64,000 nucleotides of DNA from Thiohalocapsa sp963695445 (lineage in GTDB: Bacteria; Pseudomonadota; Gammaproteobacteria; Chromatiales; Chromatiaceae): contig CAVOGV010000001.1 of NCBI GenBank assembly GCA_963695445.1, positions 124,001 to 188,000 on the forward strand. Reading direction: 5' to 3'. The notes under the pieces are model-generated. The model searched no databases, was not told the origin of the DNA, and saw only the letters and a list, made by a program, of their open reading frames with translations. Made by a program: the position numbers and the translations under genes. This document shows positions 31,943 to 41,340 of this stretch, in pieces; the first letter of the stretch is position 1; each line of letters begins with the position of its first letter.

Positions 31943-32158
31943 CTAGAATGGGCGTTCCCAGCGGCGTGCCTCACGGGAGAGCTTCTTGTGGTGCCGCTTC
32001 ACCGCGGCTGCCTTCTTGCGCTTGCGCTCGGAAGTAGGTTTCTCGTAGAACTCGCGGCGACGTACCTCGGCGAGGACGCCAGCCTTCTCGCAGGAGCGTT
32101 TGAATCGGCGCAGGGCGACTTCAAACGGCTCGTTCTCTTTAACGCGAACGCTAGGCAT
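31943..32158 (-). CDS. rpsU: 30S ribosomal protein bS21
   Basis: Basic ribosomal protein of 71 residues, MPSVRVKENEPFEVALRRFK through the C-terminal arginine-rich end. Complete and typical. It is first in the rpsU-yqeY-dnaG-rpoD operon and divergent from tsaD; a good sigma70 promoter lies 50-80 bp upstream. Confidence 0.98.
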   Translation of the reverse strand: MPSVRVKENEPFEVALRRFKRSCEKAGVLAEVRRREFYEKPTSERKRKKAAAVKRHHKKLSREARRWERPF

Positions 32159-32191
32159 GAAGGGTCCTTTGAATGTTCTCCGCTAGGCGGT

Positions 32192-32219
32192 TTGGTTATA
32201 GGTAATCCGGCATTATACT
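32192..32219 (+). promoter_or_regulatory. Candidate sigma70 promoter for tsaD
   Basis: TTGGTT (32192-32197) and TATACT (32214-32219), 16 bases apart, about 88 bp before the tsaD start. The -10 overlaps that of the opposing rpsU promoter. Confidence 0.5.
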
Positions 32220-32240
32220 GTCCGCTCATCGGCGGTTGCA
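32212..32240 (-). promoter_or_regulatory. Candidate sigma70 promoter for the rpsU operon
   Basis: On the minus strand TTGCAA (32240-32235), a 17-base spacer and a consensus TATAAT (32217-32212), about 54 bp before rpsU. It is the best promoter-like sequence in the window and overlaps the tsaD promoter on the other strand. Confidence 0.65.
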
Positions 32241-32306
32241 ACCCGCGTGCTCTTCTCACGCGGTCGATCGTCGTCACTGTTCGAACGACACGACGGAGCA
32301 TGCCGA

Positions 32307-33331
32307 TGCGGGTGCTGGGAATCGAGACCTCCTGCGACGAGACTGGCGTCGCGGTCTATGACGGAGAGCGCGGCCTTCTTGCGCACGCGATCTATAGCCA
32401 GGTGGAGCTACATGCCCGCTATGGCGGCGTGGTTCCGGAACTCGCCTCTCGGGATCATGTTCGCAAGCTGTTGCCGCTGACGCGGCAGGTGCTCACGGAG
32501 GCGCGGCTGACTGAATCCGACATCGACGGCGTCGCCTACACTGCCGGCCCCGGTCTGGTCGGCGCGCTGCTGGTGGGCGCCGGCTTCGGCCGCGGGCTGG
32601 CCTGGGCCTGGGGCGTGCCCGCCGTCGGCGTGCATCATATGGAGGGGCATCTGCTCGCGCCGATGCTCGAAGACCCCGCACCGAGTTTCCCGTTTGTCGC
32701 GCTGCTGGTCTCCGGCGGGCACACCCAGCTCGTAGAGGTAACCGGCGTCGGTGCGTACCAGCTGCTCGGTGAGTCGCTGGACGACGCCGCCGGCGAGGCC
32801 TTCGACAAGACCGCGAAAATCCTCGGCCTGCCCTATCCGGGTGGACCGGCGCTGGCGAAGCTGGCGGAGCAGGGTGACCCGGCCCGCTACCGGTTTCCGC
32901 GGCCGATGACCGATCGGCCAGGTCTCGACTTCAGCTTCAGCGGACTCAAGACCTATGCGATGAACGCGCTGCGCGACGAATTGGCCGCGCGTGATGATCC
33001 CGAACAGGCCCGCGCCGACATCGCCCGCGCCTTCGAGGAGGCCGTCGTCGACACGCTGCTGATCAAGTGTCGCCGAGCGGTTCGGCAGGTGGGCGTGGGT
33101 ACCCTGGTGCTGGCGGGGGGTGTCAGCGCCAATCGGCGGCTGCGCGCGCGCATGGACGAGATGATGCAGGCGGAGGGTGGGCGCGCCTTCTACCCGCGTC
33201 CGGTGCTGTGCACCGACAACGGCGCAATGATCGCGTTTGCCGGCCACCAGCGGCTGGCCGCCGGCCAGTCGGAGCCGCTGGCCTTCTCCGCCCGGCCCCG
33301 CTGGCCGATGGAGAGCCTGCCGGCGCCCTGA
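32307..33331 (+). CDS. tsaD: tRNA N6-threonylcarbamoyladenosine transferase TsaD
   Basis: Catalytic subunit of t6A synthesis, 341 residues. It begins MRVLGIETSCDETGVAVY; the metal-binding HHMEGH and the sugar-kinase-like motifs LLVSGGHTQLV, FSFSGLKT and LAGGVSANRRLR with the CTDNGAMIAFAG segment are intact. The start ATG 32307 lies 7 bases after GGAG; ATG 32301 is the alternative. It works with the TsaC-like protein at 5974 in the same pathway. Divergent from rpsU, the conserved gammaproteobacterial arrangement. Confidence 0.97.
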
Positions 33332-33414
33332 GCGCTCTGCAGTTCCAGTAACGCGATGCCTCAGACCGACGAGCGTTCGGCGCTCTGTTGATCAGCCCGT
33401 TCGACGCTCGGAGC

Positions 33415-33545
33415 GGGCCAAGCGCCGAGGGCCGCTGTAAGGCACCATTGTGCAATTGAGGCCCCAGGCCCTTGGCGCTCGGCCCTTCGGTGCGCAAGCG
33501 CGTTGGCGCCATAAAACTGGACTCACCTGCAAACACTTGGCGCAC
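33415..33545. repeat. Dispersed compound repeat, family 1 (copy B)
   Basis: Left arm GGGCCAAGCGCCGAGGGCC (33415-33433), right arm GGCCCTTGGCGCTCGGCCC (33467-33485), which are almost exact reverse complements. About 30 bases later comes the tail ATAAAACTGGACTCACCTGC followed by AAACAC. The same tail follows the arms in copy D (55721). It occupies the convergent gap between tsaD and plsY. Confidence 0.85.
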
Positions 33546-33554
33546 GGGCAGCGC

Positions 33555-34176
33555 CTATCCGGCGTCGTCGACACCGATCTTGCCCTCGCTGCCGCTGAGC
33601 AGATTGCGGATATTGCTGCGATGGCGGTAGAACAGCAGCAGCGTGATGACCACCTGCATGCCCACTAACGCGGGCTGCGGCCAGAACCACCAGACGAACA
33701 GCGGTGCCAGGGCCATGGACACCAGCGCCGACGCCGACGAGATCTTCAGCACCTTGGCGACGAATAGCCAGACGCCGCGCGGCACAGTCCCGACCGGCCA
33801 GTACAGGCCGAACTGCACCCCGAGCGCCGTGGCGACGCCCTTGCCGCCGCGAAATCCGAAGAACACCGGATACAAATGCCCGACGAACGCGGCGACGCCG
33901 ACCGCCGCCAGCGTCCAGGGGCCGGCGCCGAGCGCATGCGCCACCAGCATCGGCAGCAGGCCCTTGACGCTGTCGCCAAATAGCGTGATGCCCGGCGGCC
34001 TTTTTCGCCTTGGCGCCGCCGATGCGCAGCACATTGGTGGCGCCGGGGTTGTTCGAGCCCTGGGTGCGTGGGTCCGGCAGGCCCATGAGCCGGCAGACCA
34101 GGATGGCGCTGGAGATGGAGCCCAGCAGGTAGGCGCCGATGACCAGCGTGATGTCGACAAGGGGCAGCATGTTCAT
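33555..34176 (-). CDS. plsY: Acyl-phosphate:glycerol-3-phosphate acyltransferase PlsY (frameshift at 33991-33993)
   Basis: Inner-membrane enzyme starting phospholipid synthesis from acyl-phosphate and G3P; about 206 residues. The first frame has the membrane start and the motif GSNNPGATNVLRIGG. Removing one G from a GGG run joins it to the second frame with GITLFGDSVKGLLP, the loop FGFRGGKGVATALGV (conserved GGKGVAT) and the C-terminal SNIRNLLSGSEGKIG. The start is ATG 34176 or 34170. Divergent from folB. Confidence 0.93.
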
Positions 34177-34327
34177 GGCGCGCTATTGGACTGTCCGCGG
34201 CGGTCGCGGTCAAGGCCATCCGGCGGGCGGTGGCAGGCGGGTTGCAATGCCGGTGCCTGCCGCCACCATGCCCAGACGATTAGCCCAGCGCCTGTTGCGG
34301 CGCATCACGCGAGTTTGAGGCATCAGC

Positions 34328-34684
34328 ATGGACATTGTTTTTCTGCGCGGCCTGCGCATCGAGACCGTGATCGGTATCTACGACTGGGAGAAGGAGATCA
34401 AGCAGCCGGTGGTGCTCGATATCGAGATGGCCGGCGACATCGCCCGCGCCGCCGCGAGCGACAAGATCGAGGATACGTTGGACTACAAGGCCATCTCCAA
34501 GCGGCTCAAACAATTCGTCAGCGAGTCCCGCTTCGAACTGGTCGAGACCCTGGCCGAGCGTTGCGCGGCGATCATTCGCGAGGAGTTCGGCGTCGGCTGG
34601 GTGCGGCTAAAGCTGGACAAGGTGGGGGCCGTGTCCGATGCCCAGGGCGTCGGCGTGATCATCGAGCGCGGCGAACGGCCTTGA
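34328..34684 (+). CDS. folB: Dihydroneopterin aldolase
   Basis: Folate pathway enzyme cleaving dihydroneopterin to 6-hydroxymethyl-dihydropterin and glycolaldehyde; 118 residues, full length. It shows DIVFLRGLRIETVIGIYDWE, the conserved LDYKAIS and ETLAERCA, and the terminal GVIIERGE. It overlaps folK as TTGA, indicating coupled translation of consecutive pathway steps. Confidence 0.95.
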   Translation: MDIVFLRGLRIETVIGIYDWEKEIKQPVVLDIEMAGDIARAAASDKIEDTLDYKAISKRLKQFVSESRFELVETLAERCAAIIREEFGVGWVRLKLDKVGAVSDAQGVGVIIERGERP

Positions 34685-35208
34685 ACCTCGACGCCGCAGG
34701 CCCTGAGTCCGCGCCGCGACGCTGCTGGATCAGCGTTGGCAGCAACGTTGAACGCGAAGCGTCCATCCGCGGCGCCATCGACGACCTGCGCCACGCCTAC
34801 GGCGCGCTGGTGATCTCTCCCGTCTACGAGACCGAGGCGGTGGGATTCGACGGCGACGCCTTCTACAACCTGGTGGTCGGCATCCGCTCCGAGCAGACGG
34901 TGGCGGAGATCCGGCGCACGCTGCGGGCCATCGAAGAAGGCCGCGGCCGACTGCGCGACGCGGAAAGGTTCGCGCCGCGCACCCTCGATCTGGACCTGCT
35001 GACCTGGGGCGATGCCGTCGGCGTCATCGACGGCTACGAACTGCCGCGCGACGAGATCCTCAAGTACGCCTTCGTGTTGGCGCCGCTGGCGGACGTGGCG
35101 CCGGACGAGCGCCATCCCGCCGACGGTCGCAGCTACGCGCAACTGTGGTTGGAGATGATGCCCTTGGCTCCACCACTGCATCCCGTCGCTTTGGCCGAAG
35201 GTCGCTAG
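34681..35208 (+). CDS. folK: 2-amino-4-hydroxy-6-hydroxymethyldihydropteridine pyrophosphokinase
   Basis: Pyrophosphorylates hydroxymethyl-dihydropterin, the step after FolB; 175 residues. Motifs are WISVGSNVEREASIR near the start, VYETEAVG, FYNLVVGI and the metal/ATP segment RTLDLDLLTWGD. The TTG at 34681 overlaps the folB stop and is the most economical start; no better codon lies between. The C-terminus has a short extra tail. Confidence 0.94.
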   Translation: MNLDAAGPESAPRRCWISVGSNVEREASIRGAIDDLRHAYGALVISPVYETEAVGFDGDAFYNLVVGIRSEQTVAEIRRTLRAIEEGRGRLRDAERFAPRTLDLDLLTWGDAVGVIDGYELPRDEILKYAFVLAPLADVAPDERHPADGRSYAQLWLEMMPLAPPLHPVALAEGR

Positions 35209-35278
35209 ACTCCTTGAGAGCAAAAGGCGTTTTCAGATGCGTCAAGCTCAGCGGCGGCAACGCGTTTGCCCGGCAGGC

Positions 35279-35782
35279 TCAGCGATCGCCGTCTTGTTCC
35301 GCCGCAAGTCCCCCGATACGTAACAACTGCTGCACGACCTGGCCGGTGTCGTCAGGTTGGTCCAGCTTTTCGGCGGGAGTCCAGGAATAGTCTGCCTCGA
35401 GCCGGAACGAGCCGGCGAACGCATCCGGCGGCTGGCCGCGCCAGTCCTGCGGCGACAGCATCGAGAAATAGGTGCTGCCGTCGGCCTTGGTGTACAGGTG
35501 GTAGAGCTTGCCGGGGATGCGCTTGAAGGCACATTGGGCACGCGTCAGGGCCTGCTCGTCTCGGGCCTCGTCAAGTGCCTTGCGCGCCTCTGCCTGCAGC
35601 GCCTTGATCTGATCTGCGATCACGCGCAGCTTGGCCGAGGTGCGAGCGTTAAGCATCGACTCCGCGCGGGCGACCTCTTCGGCCAGTTGCGGGGCATGGA
35701 AGGCCGGTGCGAGGCGGCTCGTTGGGTACGGCGAGCTGCGCGCATCGCCGAGGTGCAGGATGGCCTTGTCGTTGTCGCTCAT
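35279..35782 (-). CDS. DUF2452 family protein
   Basis: A soluble protein of 167 residues, function unknown. The C-terminal half has the pattern I associate with this family: GKLYHLYTKADGSTYFSML, SPQDWRG, GSFRLEADYSWTP. The middle is helical and charged. It lies 9 bp after folM in the same direction, so they may be cotranscribed. A fragment of the family 1 repeat tail (CAGATGCGTCAAG near 35231-35245) lies just downstream of it. Confidence 0.75.
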   Translation of the reverse strand: MSDNDKAILHLGDARSSPYPTSRLAPAFHAPQLAEEVARAESMLNARTSAKLRVIADQIKALQAEARKALDEARDEQALTRAQCAFKRIPGKLYHLYTKADGSTYFSMLSPQDWRGQPPDAFAGSFRLEADYSWTPAEKLDQPDDTGQVVQQLLRIGGLAAEQDGDR

Positions 35783-35791
35783 GATGACTCC

Positions 35792-36593
35792 TTATTGCTG
35801 AATGGTACGACCGCCGTCCACGGCAATGATCTGGCCGGTGATGTAATCGGCATCGCGCACCAGAAACAACAGGGTGCGGGCGATGTCCTCGGGGCTGCCC
35901 GGGCGCTCCAGCGCCGTGCGTGCGAGGATCTCGCGCTTCGCGTCGCCGGATAGCCCCTGCTCCGGCCAGAGGATGGCGCCGGGGGCGATGCCGTTGACCC
36001 GCACATCCGGGCCCAGCTCTCGCGCCAGCGCCTTGACCATCATGGCGTTGCCGGCCTTGGCCATGGAATAGATGGGATGATCCGTCAGCGGGCGCTCGGC
36101 GTGGACGTCCACCAGGTTGACGATGCAGCCGCGGCTCGCGCATAGCAGCGGTGCCGCGGCCTGTGCCAGGAAGAACGGCGCCTTTAGGTTCGAACCCATC
36201 AGCTCGTTCCACTGCGCCTCGGTGGCCTGCGCCAGCGGGGTCGGGTAAAAACTCGAGGCATTATTGACCAGGATGTCGAGCCGACCACGAAATGCCTGCA
36301 CCGCGTCCATCAGCAGCTCCGGCGCATCGGCGTCGAGCAGTTCCGCCTGCACCAGCCGGACCGACTCGGCACGCGCACCGTTGAGTTCGTCCGCCAGGGC
36401 CTGCGCCGCATCGACGGAGCTGCGGTAGTGCAGCACCAGGTCGACCCCGTCGGCATGCAATAAGCCGGGCGATCTGTGCGCCAATCCGCTGCGCTGCGCC
36501 GGTGATCAGCGCGACCTTGCCGTGCAGCGTACGACTGGCTGCGCTCGCTGCCTGCCGGTCTGATGCGGACGAAACGGGTGTGGATTCGATCAA
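35792..36593 (-). CDS. folM: Pteridine reductase / dihydromonapterin reductase-like SDR (frameshift near 36461)
   Basis: Short-chain dehydrogenase of about 266 residues. The first frame has the NAD(P) motif ALITGAAQRIGAQIARL; after removal of one base near 36461 it continues LHADGVDLVLHYR, then NNASSFYPTPL, the catalytic YSMAKAGNAM (YxxxK) and the C-terminal VDGGRTIQQ. The TGxxxRIG form and the position near folB-folK point to the FolM/pteridine reductase group, which reduces dihydropterins or dihydrofolate. A general SDR is the alternative. Confidence 0.85.
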
Positions 36594-36651
36594 GTCTCGC
36601 GACCCCTGTTGTAGACTGCCTGCCCGCTGTCACCAGGGGCCCTTAACGATA

Positions 36652-37854
36652 ATGATGCACGAACATGCCGCCGCGCCCGAGGACATTCAGGCCCACGCCG
36701 AGCGCCTAACCCGACTGATCCGGGGCGCAATCGCAGATGCCGGCGGCGCCCTGCCCTTCGATCGCTTCATGGAACTCGCCCTGTATGCGCCGGGGCTGGG
36801 CTACTACGTCGCTGGCGCAACTAAGTTGGGGGCGGCCGGCGACTTTGTCACGGCCCCCGAGATCTCGCCGCTGTTCGGGCGTTGCGTTGCCGAGCAATGC
36901 CGCGAGGCCCTAGCGGCCCTCGGCGGCGGCGATGTGCTGGAGTTCGGCGCCGGCTCCGGCGCCTTGGCGGCGGAACTGCTGCTGGCGCTGGCCGCTGCGG
37001 ACGCGTTACCCGAGCGCTATTTGATCCTGGAATTGAGCCCGGAACTGGCCGCACGCCAGCGCGCGCTCTTGCAGGCGCGCGCGCCAGCGCTGTGCGGCCT
37101 GGTGCAGTGGATCGATGCGCTGCCCGCGGGGCTGCGTGGCGTGGTGCTGGCCAACGAGGTGCTGGACGCGATGCCGGTGCATCGGTTCTGCATCGGTGAC
37201 GCTGGTGCCGTGTTGGAGGTGTTCGTCGAGACCGATGGCGACGGCTTCGGCGTCCGCGCCGGCGCCCCGGTATCGGCGGGACTCGTCGATGCCGTCCGAC
37301 TGATTCAGGCCCGCGCCAAGGCCGACGGCCGAGCATTGGAGCCCGGCTTCTGTTCCGAGATCAATTTGCGGCTCGGCCCCTGGGTGCGGGCCGTCGCCGA
37401 CAGCCTCGCGGCAGGTCTCGCGCTGCTGATCGACTACGGTTATCCCGGCCCCGAGTATTACCTGCCGGAGCGCGGCGGCGGCACGCTGATGTGTCACTTC
37501 CGCCATCAGGCGCATGCGGACCCGTTCGTGCACATCGGCCTGCAGGACATCACCGCACACGTCGATTTCAGCGCGCTTGCCGACGCCGGCGCCGAGTGCG
37601 GGCTATCGTTGGCCGGCTACACGACGCAGGCGAATTTCCTACTCGGCTGCGGTCTCGACCGACTTCTGGCCGAATCCGCCGCCGACCCCGCCGCGATGCT
37701 CGACCTCACCGCCGGCGTCAAGCAACTGCTGCTCCCCACGGCGATGGGCGAGCGCTTCCAGGTGCTGGCCCTGAGCAAACACCTGGAGCCGCCGGAGCCT
37801 GACGGCTGGTGTGGGTTTTCGCTGCGGGATTTGCGTGGGCGGATAGTGTCTTGA
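36652..37854 (+). CDS. MidA/NDUFAF7-family SAM-dependent methyltransferase
   Basis: Class I methyltransferase of COG1565 type, about 400 residues. It has the family start FDRFMELALYAPGLGYY, GDFVTAPEISPLFGRC, the SAM motif VLEFGAGSGALA, then VVLANEVLDAMPVHRF and LIDYGYPGPEYY. The mitochondrial homologue methylates an arginine in complex I; the bacterial substrate is unknown. The start is ATG 36652 (or 36655). It is divergent from folM. The NDUFA9-like gene that follows on the other strand is another complex-I-related family. Confidence 0.88.
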   Translation: MMHEHAAAPEDIQAHAERLTRLIRGAIADAGGALPFDRFMELALYAPGLGYYVAGATKLGAAGDFVTAPEISPLFGRCVAEQCREALAALGGGDVLEFGAGSGALAAELLLALAAADALPERYLILELSPELAARQRALLQARAPALCGLVQWIDALPAGLRGVVLANEVLDAMPVHRFCIGDAGAVLEVFVETDGDGFGVRAGAPVSAGLVDAVRLIQARAKADGRALEPGFCSEINLRLGPWVRAVADSLAAGLALLIDYGYPGPEYYLPERGGGTLMCHFRHQAHADPFVHIGLQDITAHVDFSALADAGAECGLSLAGYTTQANFLLGCGLDRLLAESAADPAAMLDLTAGVKQLLLPTAMGERFQVLALSKHLEPPEPDGWCGFSLRDLRGRIVS

Positions 37855-38028
37855 GTGACTAAGGGCGAGGGGCGAGGGGCCAGGGATATCCGGGCAATCG
37901 TAACTGACCGCAGCGGCGCTTGGCCCACTTGAAGCCAAGTGCGGGCAGTGCAACACAGCGCCGCACTTCGCTCAGTCTCAGGCATCGCCTCCCTAGCAAC
38001 TAGCCCCTCGCCCCTAGCTACTTCCCCA
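37855..38028. repeat. Intergenic repeat region with family 2 arms (copy H)
   Basis: Left part AAGGGCGAGGGGCGAGGGGC, right part ACTAGCCCCTCGCCCCTAGC with TACTTCCCC, in inverted orientation. Between them sits CGCAGCGGCGCTTGGCCCAC, a family 1 arm. The GGCATCGCCTccCTAGC segment also occurs at 54230-54246. It fills the convergent gap between the MidA-family and NDUFA9-like genes. Confidence 0.65.
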
Positions 38029-38935
38029 AATACATCGGCACGATCGCCTCGATATCCGTCGGGTGGATGCCGAGTTCGAGCAGTCCGTTGTGCTCACCGC
38101 AGATGCTCGGGGTCTGCATGGATTGGTAGTTGTCCAGCGTGAACGGCTTGCCGGGCAGCAGGCCGAATAGCTTTGCCTGGAGCCGGGACGCCTTGTCGTT
38201 CAGATGCGCCAGCCAGAGGCGCTTGCCGGTCTTCTGCGCGGTGTACTCCACCAGTTCCGCGAGCGTGAAGATGCGCGGCCCGCACAGGTCGTACCGACGC
38301 CCGGCAGCCCGCTCGTCGGTAATACTGCGCAGCATCGCCTCGGCGACGTCGCCGACCCAGACCGGCGCAAAGCGCGCGTCCGGGCACGCCAGCGGCAGCA
38401 CGCCCGGCGCCAGTTCCAGCAGTTGCGCGAAGCGGTTGAAGAAGCTGTCGCCGCGACCGAAGATCACCGACGGGCGAAAGCTGGTCACCGTCAATGCCGC
38501 GTCGTCCCCGGTGGCGGCAAGCGCGATATCTTCGCCCTCGCCCTTGGAGCGCAGATAGGCGCTGCTGCCTCGCGTGGCATCGGCATTGAGCGCACTCATG
38601 TGCAGCAAGCGCGGGACACCGGCGCGGGTGGCAGCGGTGACGATGCGCTGCACCAGCTCGACATGCACGCGCTGGAAACTGCTGTTGCCTTCCTCGTTGA
38701 GGATGCCGATCAGATTCACGGCCAGGTCGCAGCCACGCAGGCAGTCGGCCATCGTCTCGCTGCTCAGGTCTTCGATGGCGCGCAGTTCGACATCGGGGTA
38801 GAGCTGGAGGTCGCGGTGGCGCTGGCCGCGGCGCGTGGGCAAGATGCAATGATAGCCGGCGTCGCCGAGACGTCGGACCAGGTGCCGCCCGACAAAGCCG
38901 GTGCCGCCGAAGATACAGGCTTGTTGTTGCTTCAT
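38018..38935 (-). CDS. NAD-dependent epimerase-like protein, NDUFA9-type atypical SDR
   Basis: Extended/atypical SDR of 305 residues. It starts MKQQQACIFGGTGFVGRHLV with the Rossmann motif GGTGFVG. Further blocks are VNLIGILNEEG, LLHMSALNADA, SFRPSVIFGRGDSFFNRF and FAPVWVGDVAEAM, the pattern of complex I NDUFA9-like proteins of proteobacteria. The classical YxxxK motif is replaced by YLRSKGEGE. Its substrate is unknown; relatives bind NADP(H) or quinone-linked partners. The start is ATG 38935; an upstream ATG at 38983 would add a glutamine-rich stretch. Confidence 0.85.
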   Translation of the reverse strand: MKQQQACIFGGTGFVGRHLVRRLGDAGYHCILPTRRGQRHRDLQLYPDVELRAIEDLSSETMADCLRGCDLAVNLIGILNEEGNSSFQRVHVELVQRIVTAATRAGVPRLLHMSALNADATRGSSAYLRSKGEGEDIALAATGDDAALTVTSFRPSVIFGRGDSFFNRFAQLLELAPGVLPLACPDARFAPVWVGDVAEAMLRSITDERAAGRRYDLCGPRIFTLAELVEYTAQKTGKRLWLAHLNDKASRLQAKLFGLLPGKPFTLDNYQSMQTPSICGEHNGLLELGIHPTDIEAIVPMYLGK

Positions 38936-39298
38936 TCGCTGCTGTTGCCGTTGGTGGTGCTGGGTCCCGCAGTTCTGGGCCACATTTCTGGGCCACGTGC
39001 TGGGACCTCAGTTCTGGGCTGTGGTGCTGGCTCGTGATTCGGGATCATGCCGTTGGGGCCATGGCGCGACGTCAATGGTCGACCGCATGGCGCAACGGAT
39101 GAAAGGCATCAATGTCGGCTGTGACAGCACAACGCCGATGGCCGCGAGCGCGGTATTATGCCTCATCGTCCTGGCAGGCTTTGTCCGCGCTATCGCCATC
39201 CGGCGGAAATCGGCCACGGTACGTTTCTCGGCTATCGGCGCTGTCCGCGGCTGCTAGCGACCATCCCGTCTCCTGTCCCCTCGCTGCACTCGTTACCA
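38936..39298. other. Non-coding divergent gap
   Basis: This stretch of 363 bases has no supported gene. It contains three spaced copies of TTCTGGGCC (about 38971, 38985 and 39011) within 50 bases. Any promoters for the two flanking divergent genes would be here, but I see no clear one. Confidence 0.4.
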
Positions 39299-40110
39299 TT
39301 GGAACCGCTCTATTCCGACCTTCGTCGTCTTTCTCGCCTTCGCGACCGTCGGCACCGTTGCCGGGTTGCTGGCCGGTCTGCTTGGTATCGGCGGCGGCGC
39401 CGTGATCGTGCCGGCGCTGATCCTGCTGTTCGGCCAGCTCGGCTTTAGTGATGCCTGGATACCGCATCAGGCGGTGGCCACGTCCCTGACGACGGTGATC
39501 GCGAGCGGCGCGGCGTCGGCCTGGAGTCATCACCGCCGGGGCGCGGTGCGTTGGGAGCTGTTCGTTCGTCTGGTGCCCTGGCTGCTGATCGGGGCCTGGC
39601 TCGGTGCCTTCGTCGCCGGCTGGCTGCCGGCCTTGTGGTTGAAGCGGCTGTTTGCGGTGTTTCTGCTCTACAACGCCCTGCGCATGTTGTTCTCTAAGCG
39701 CCGCGAAGTCCGCACGTCCGCTGCCGTCGACGCGCATCGTCGGCGCTTTCGCCACCGCGTTCGGCGCGCTGTCGGCGTTGCTCGGCATTGGTGGCGGCAT
39801 CTTGATCGTGCCGTTTCTGACCCGGCACGGGATAACGATGCAGCGTGCGGTGGCCACGTCGAGCGCCTGCGGCGTTCCGCTGGCCCTGGCCGGCAGCATT
39901 GGTTTCATGGTGGCCGGCTGGGGGCGTTCGGGGCTGCCGGCGCACAGCATCGGCTTCGTCTATTGGCCGGCCGCGTTGGCCATCATGGCCGCGAGCATGC
40001 CGATGGCGACGCTGGGCGCACAACTGGCCCATCGGCTGCCGACGCGGATGCTGAAACGCATCTTCGGCCTGCTGTTGTTCGTGGTCGGGCTGCGTTTGCT
40101 GGTTGCTTGA
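39299..40110 (+). CDS. TauE/SafE-family permease (frameshift near 39725; N-terminus uncertain)
   Basis: Membrane permease of the TauE/SafE (DUF81) family, linked in other bacteria to sulfur compounds such as sulfite or sulfoacetate; about 265 residues. Both symmetric halves carry the family motif: GLLAGLLGIGGGAVIVP in the first, and AFGALSALLGIGGGILIVP in the second, followed by AVATSSACG. The second half is in another frame, so one indel lies near 39725. The visible start has no ATG; TTG 39299 (MEPLY...) joins the membrane part only if one T is removed near 39312. Substrate is not readable. Confidence 0.82.
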
Positions 40111-40155
40111 TCGCCGCTAAGGGCCAGCCCGCTAGCCGACGTTTCCGGTGGCTGC

Positions 40156-40971
40156 TCAGCGCGAGGTCGACGCACCCGCACCGCCGTCATCGTCGAGCCA
40201 GAGCCGCCGATACAGATACACCTGCCCTTCCGGGTCGCGCAGCACAAGGCGGCCCTGATGCTCGGCATACTCGAAGGGGCGCGCCGTGTCCTGCTGCGGA
40301 TCATAGAGCGCAAGCCGATCTCCGCGTTGTTGGATCAGCCCATCGACATAGCCGCCCTGGGACGAATACAGCCGGAAGCGATGCGCCTGGACGATCAGCA
40401 GGCTGCCACCGCGGCCTTCCCAGATACCGTCGAGCGCGGTCCGTTGCCAGCCTGGCATGCCCGGTACCTGCGGCATCTGCTGCATGCCGGGTAGCTGCTG
40501 CATCATCTGGTCCATGCCGAAGGTCTGCGCCGGGTTGGTCAGGGCCGAGGACCAGGGCTGTTGGGCAAAGGGATTCATGCCAAATTGGTTCATGCCGGGC
40601 ATCATGCCCGGCATGGAGAAGTTGCCGGGATTCATCGGCCCTGGGTTCATTGGCATGCTGCCGCTGGGTGTGTCGTTTCCGAGAAAGCCCATGGCCTCCA
40701 TCATGCGCGCCATGGCATCGGCCATGGCGTTGCGCGCGCTACCGTCGGCCTGCAACAACGCCGAGGGCAACAGCAGCGCGGCAGCGAGCACCACGCTTGC
40801 GATGCGCGCGACGGTCAAGCCGCGCGCTTTGCATGCGGCATCGCCTGCCGGTTGGCAGCGCGGTTGGATGACCTGGGGCTCTCGGGCAATTGGCGCAGCA
40901 AGGTCAAGCTGGACCGAGTGCGCGGAACGATGGGGTTGCATGTGCGCTCGCTTGCGGGGTGCGGATGTCAT
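40156..40971 (-). CDS. Exported protein with methionine/proline-rich segment
   Basis: A protein of up to 271 residues that I do not recognise. A hydrophobic segment (VARIASVVLAAALLLPSALL) followed by QADG looks like a signal peptide, so the true start may be later than ATG 40971, for example a GTG at that segment. Next comes a low-complexity region of about 90 residues rich in Met, Pro, Gly and Gln (GMMPGMNQFGMNPF, QQLPGMQQMPQVPGM). A compact C-terminal domain (DGIWEGRGGSLLIVQAHRFRLY to YLYRRLWLDD) looks like a small beta domain. Met-rich stretches bind copper in some proteins; here this is only a possibility. It is convergent with the TauE gene. Confidence 0.7.
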   Translation of the reverse strand: MTSAPRKRAHMQPHRSAHSVQLDLAAPIAREPQVIQPRCQPAGDAACKARGLTVARIASVVLAAALLLPSALLQADGSARNAMADAMARMMEAMGFLGNDTPSGSMPMNPGPMNPGNFSMPGMMPGMNQFGMNPFAQQPWSSALTNPAQTFGMDQMMQQLPGMQQMPQVPGMPGWQRTALDGIWEGRGGSLLIVQAHRFRLYSSQGGYVDGLIQQRGDRLALYDPQQDTARPFEYAEHQGRLVLRDPEGQVYLYRRLWLDDDGGAGASTSR

Positions 40972-41340
40972 CGCCTGCGGCCGTTGTCCCTCTGGCGAGT
41001 TGCCGGCTGCCGCCTTGGTCGCGTTTGCGCGGGCCCGTTTGAGGCGAAAGCAGCGGTGAGCATCGGCCAGGGTTCAACGTTGGATCGTAACCTGTCGGCA
41101 GGGGCCTCTGATTAGGCGGCCGTGCCAGACAGCCAGCATAGCAAATGCCGCCGCTGCAACCGCGACGACATCGATCATGGCAATGTCGGGGCGCGATGAT
41201 CGCTGGTGACTGTTGGCATGCTTTTCTGGCGCGATCGGCCCAGAATCGGTTCAGAATCAAGGTTCCGCGCACGATGGACCGCTGCCGGCGCTGCTCCCGT
41301 GTATGCTGTCGTTGTTCGTGTCGACCGGCTCGCGGCCGTC

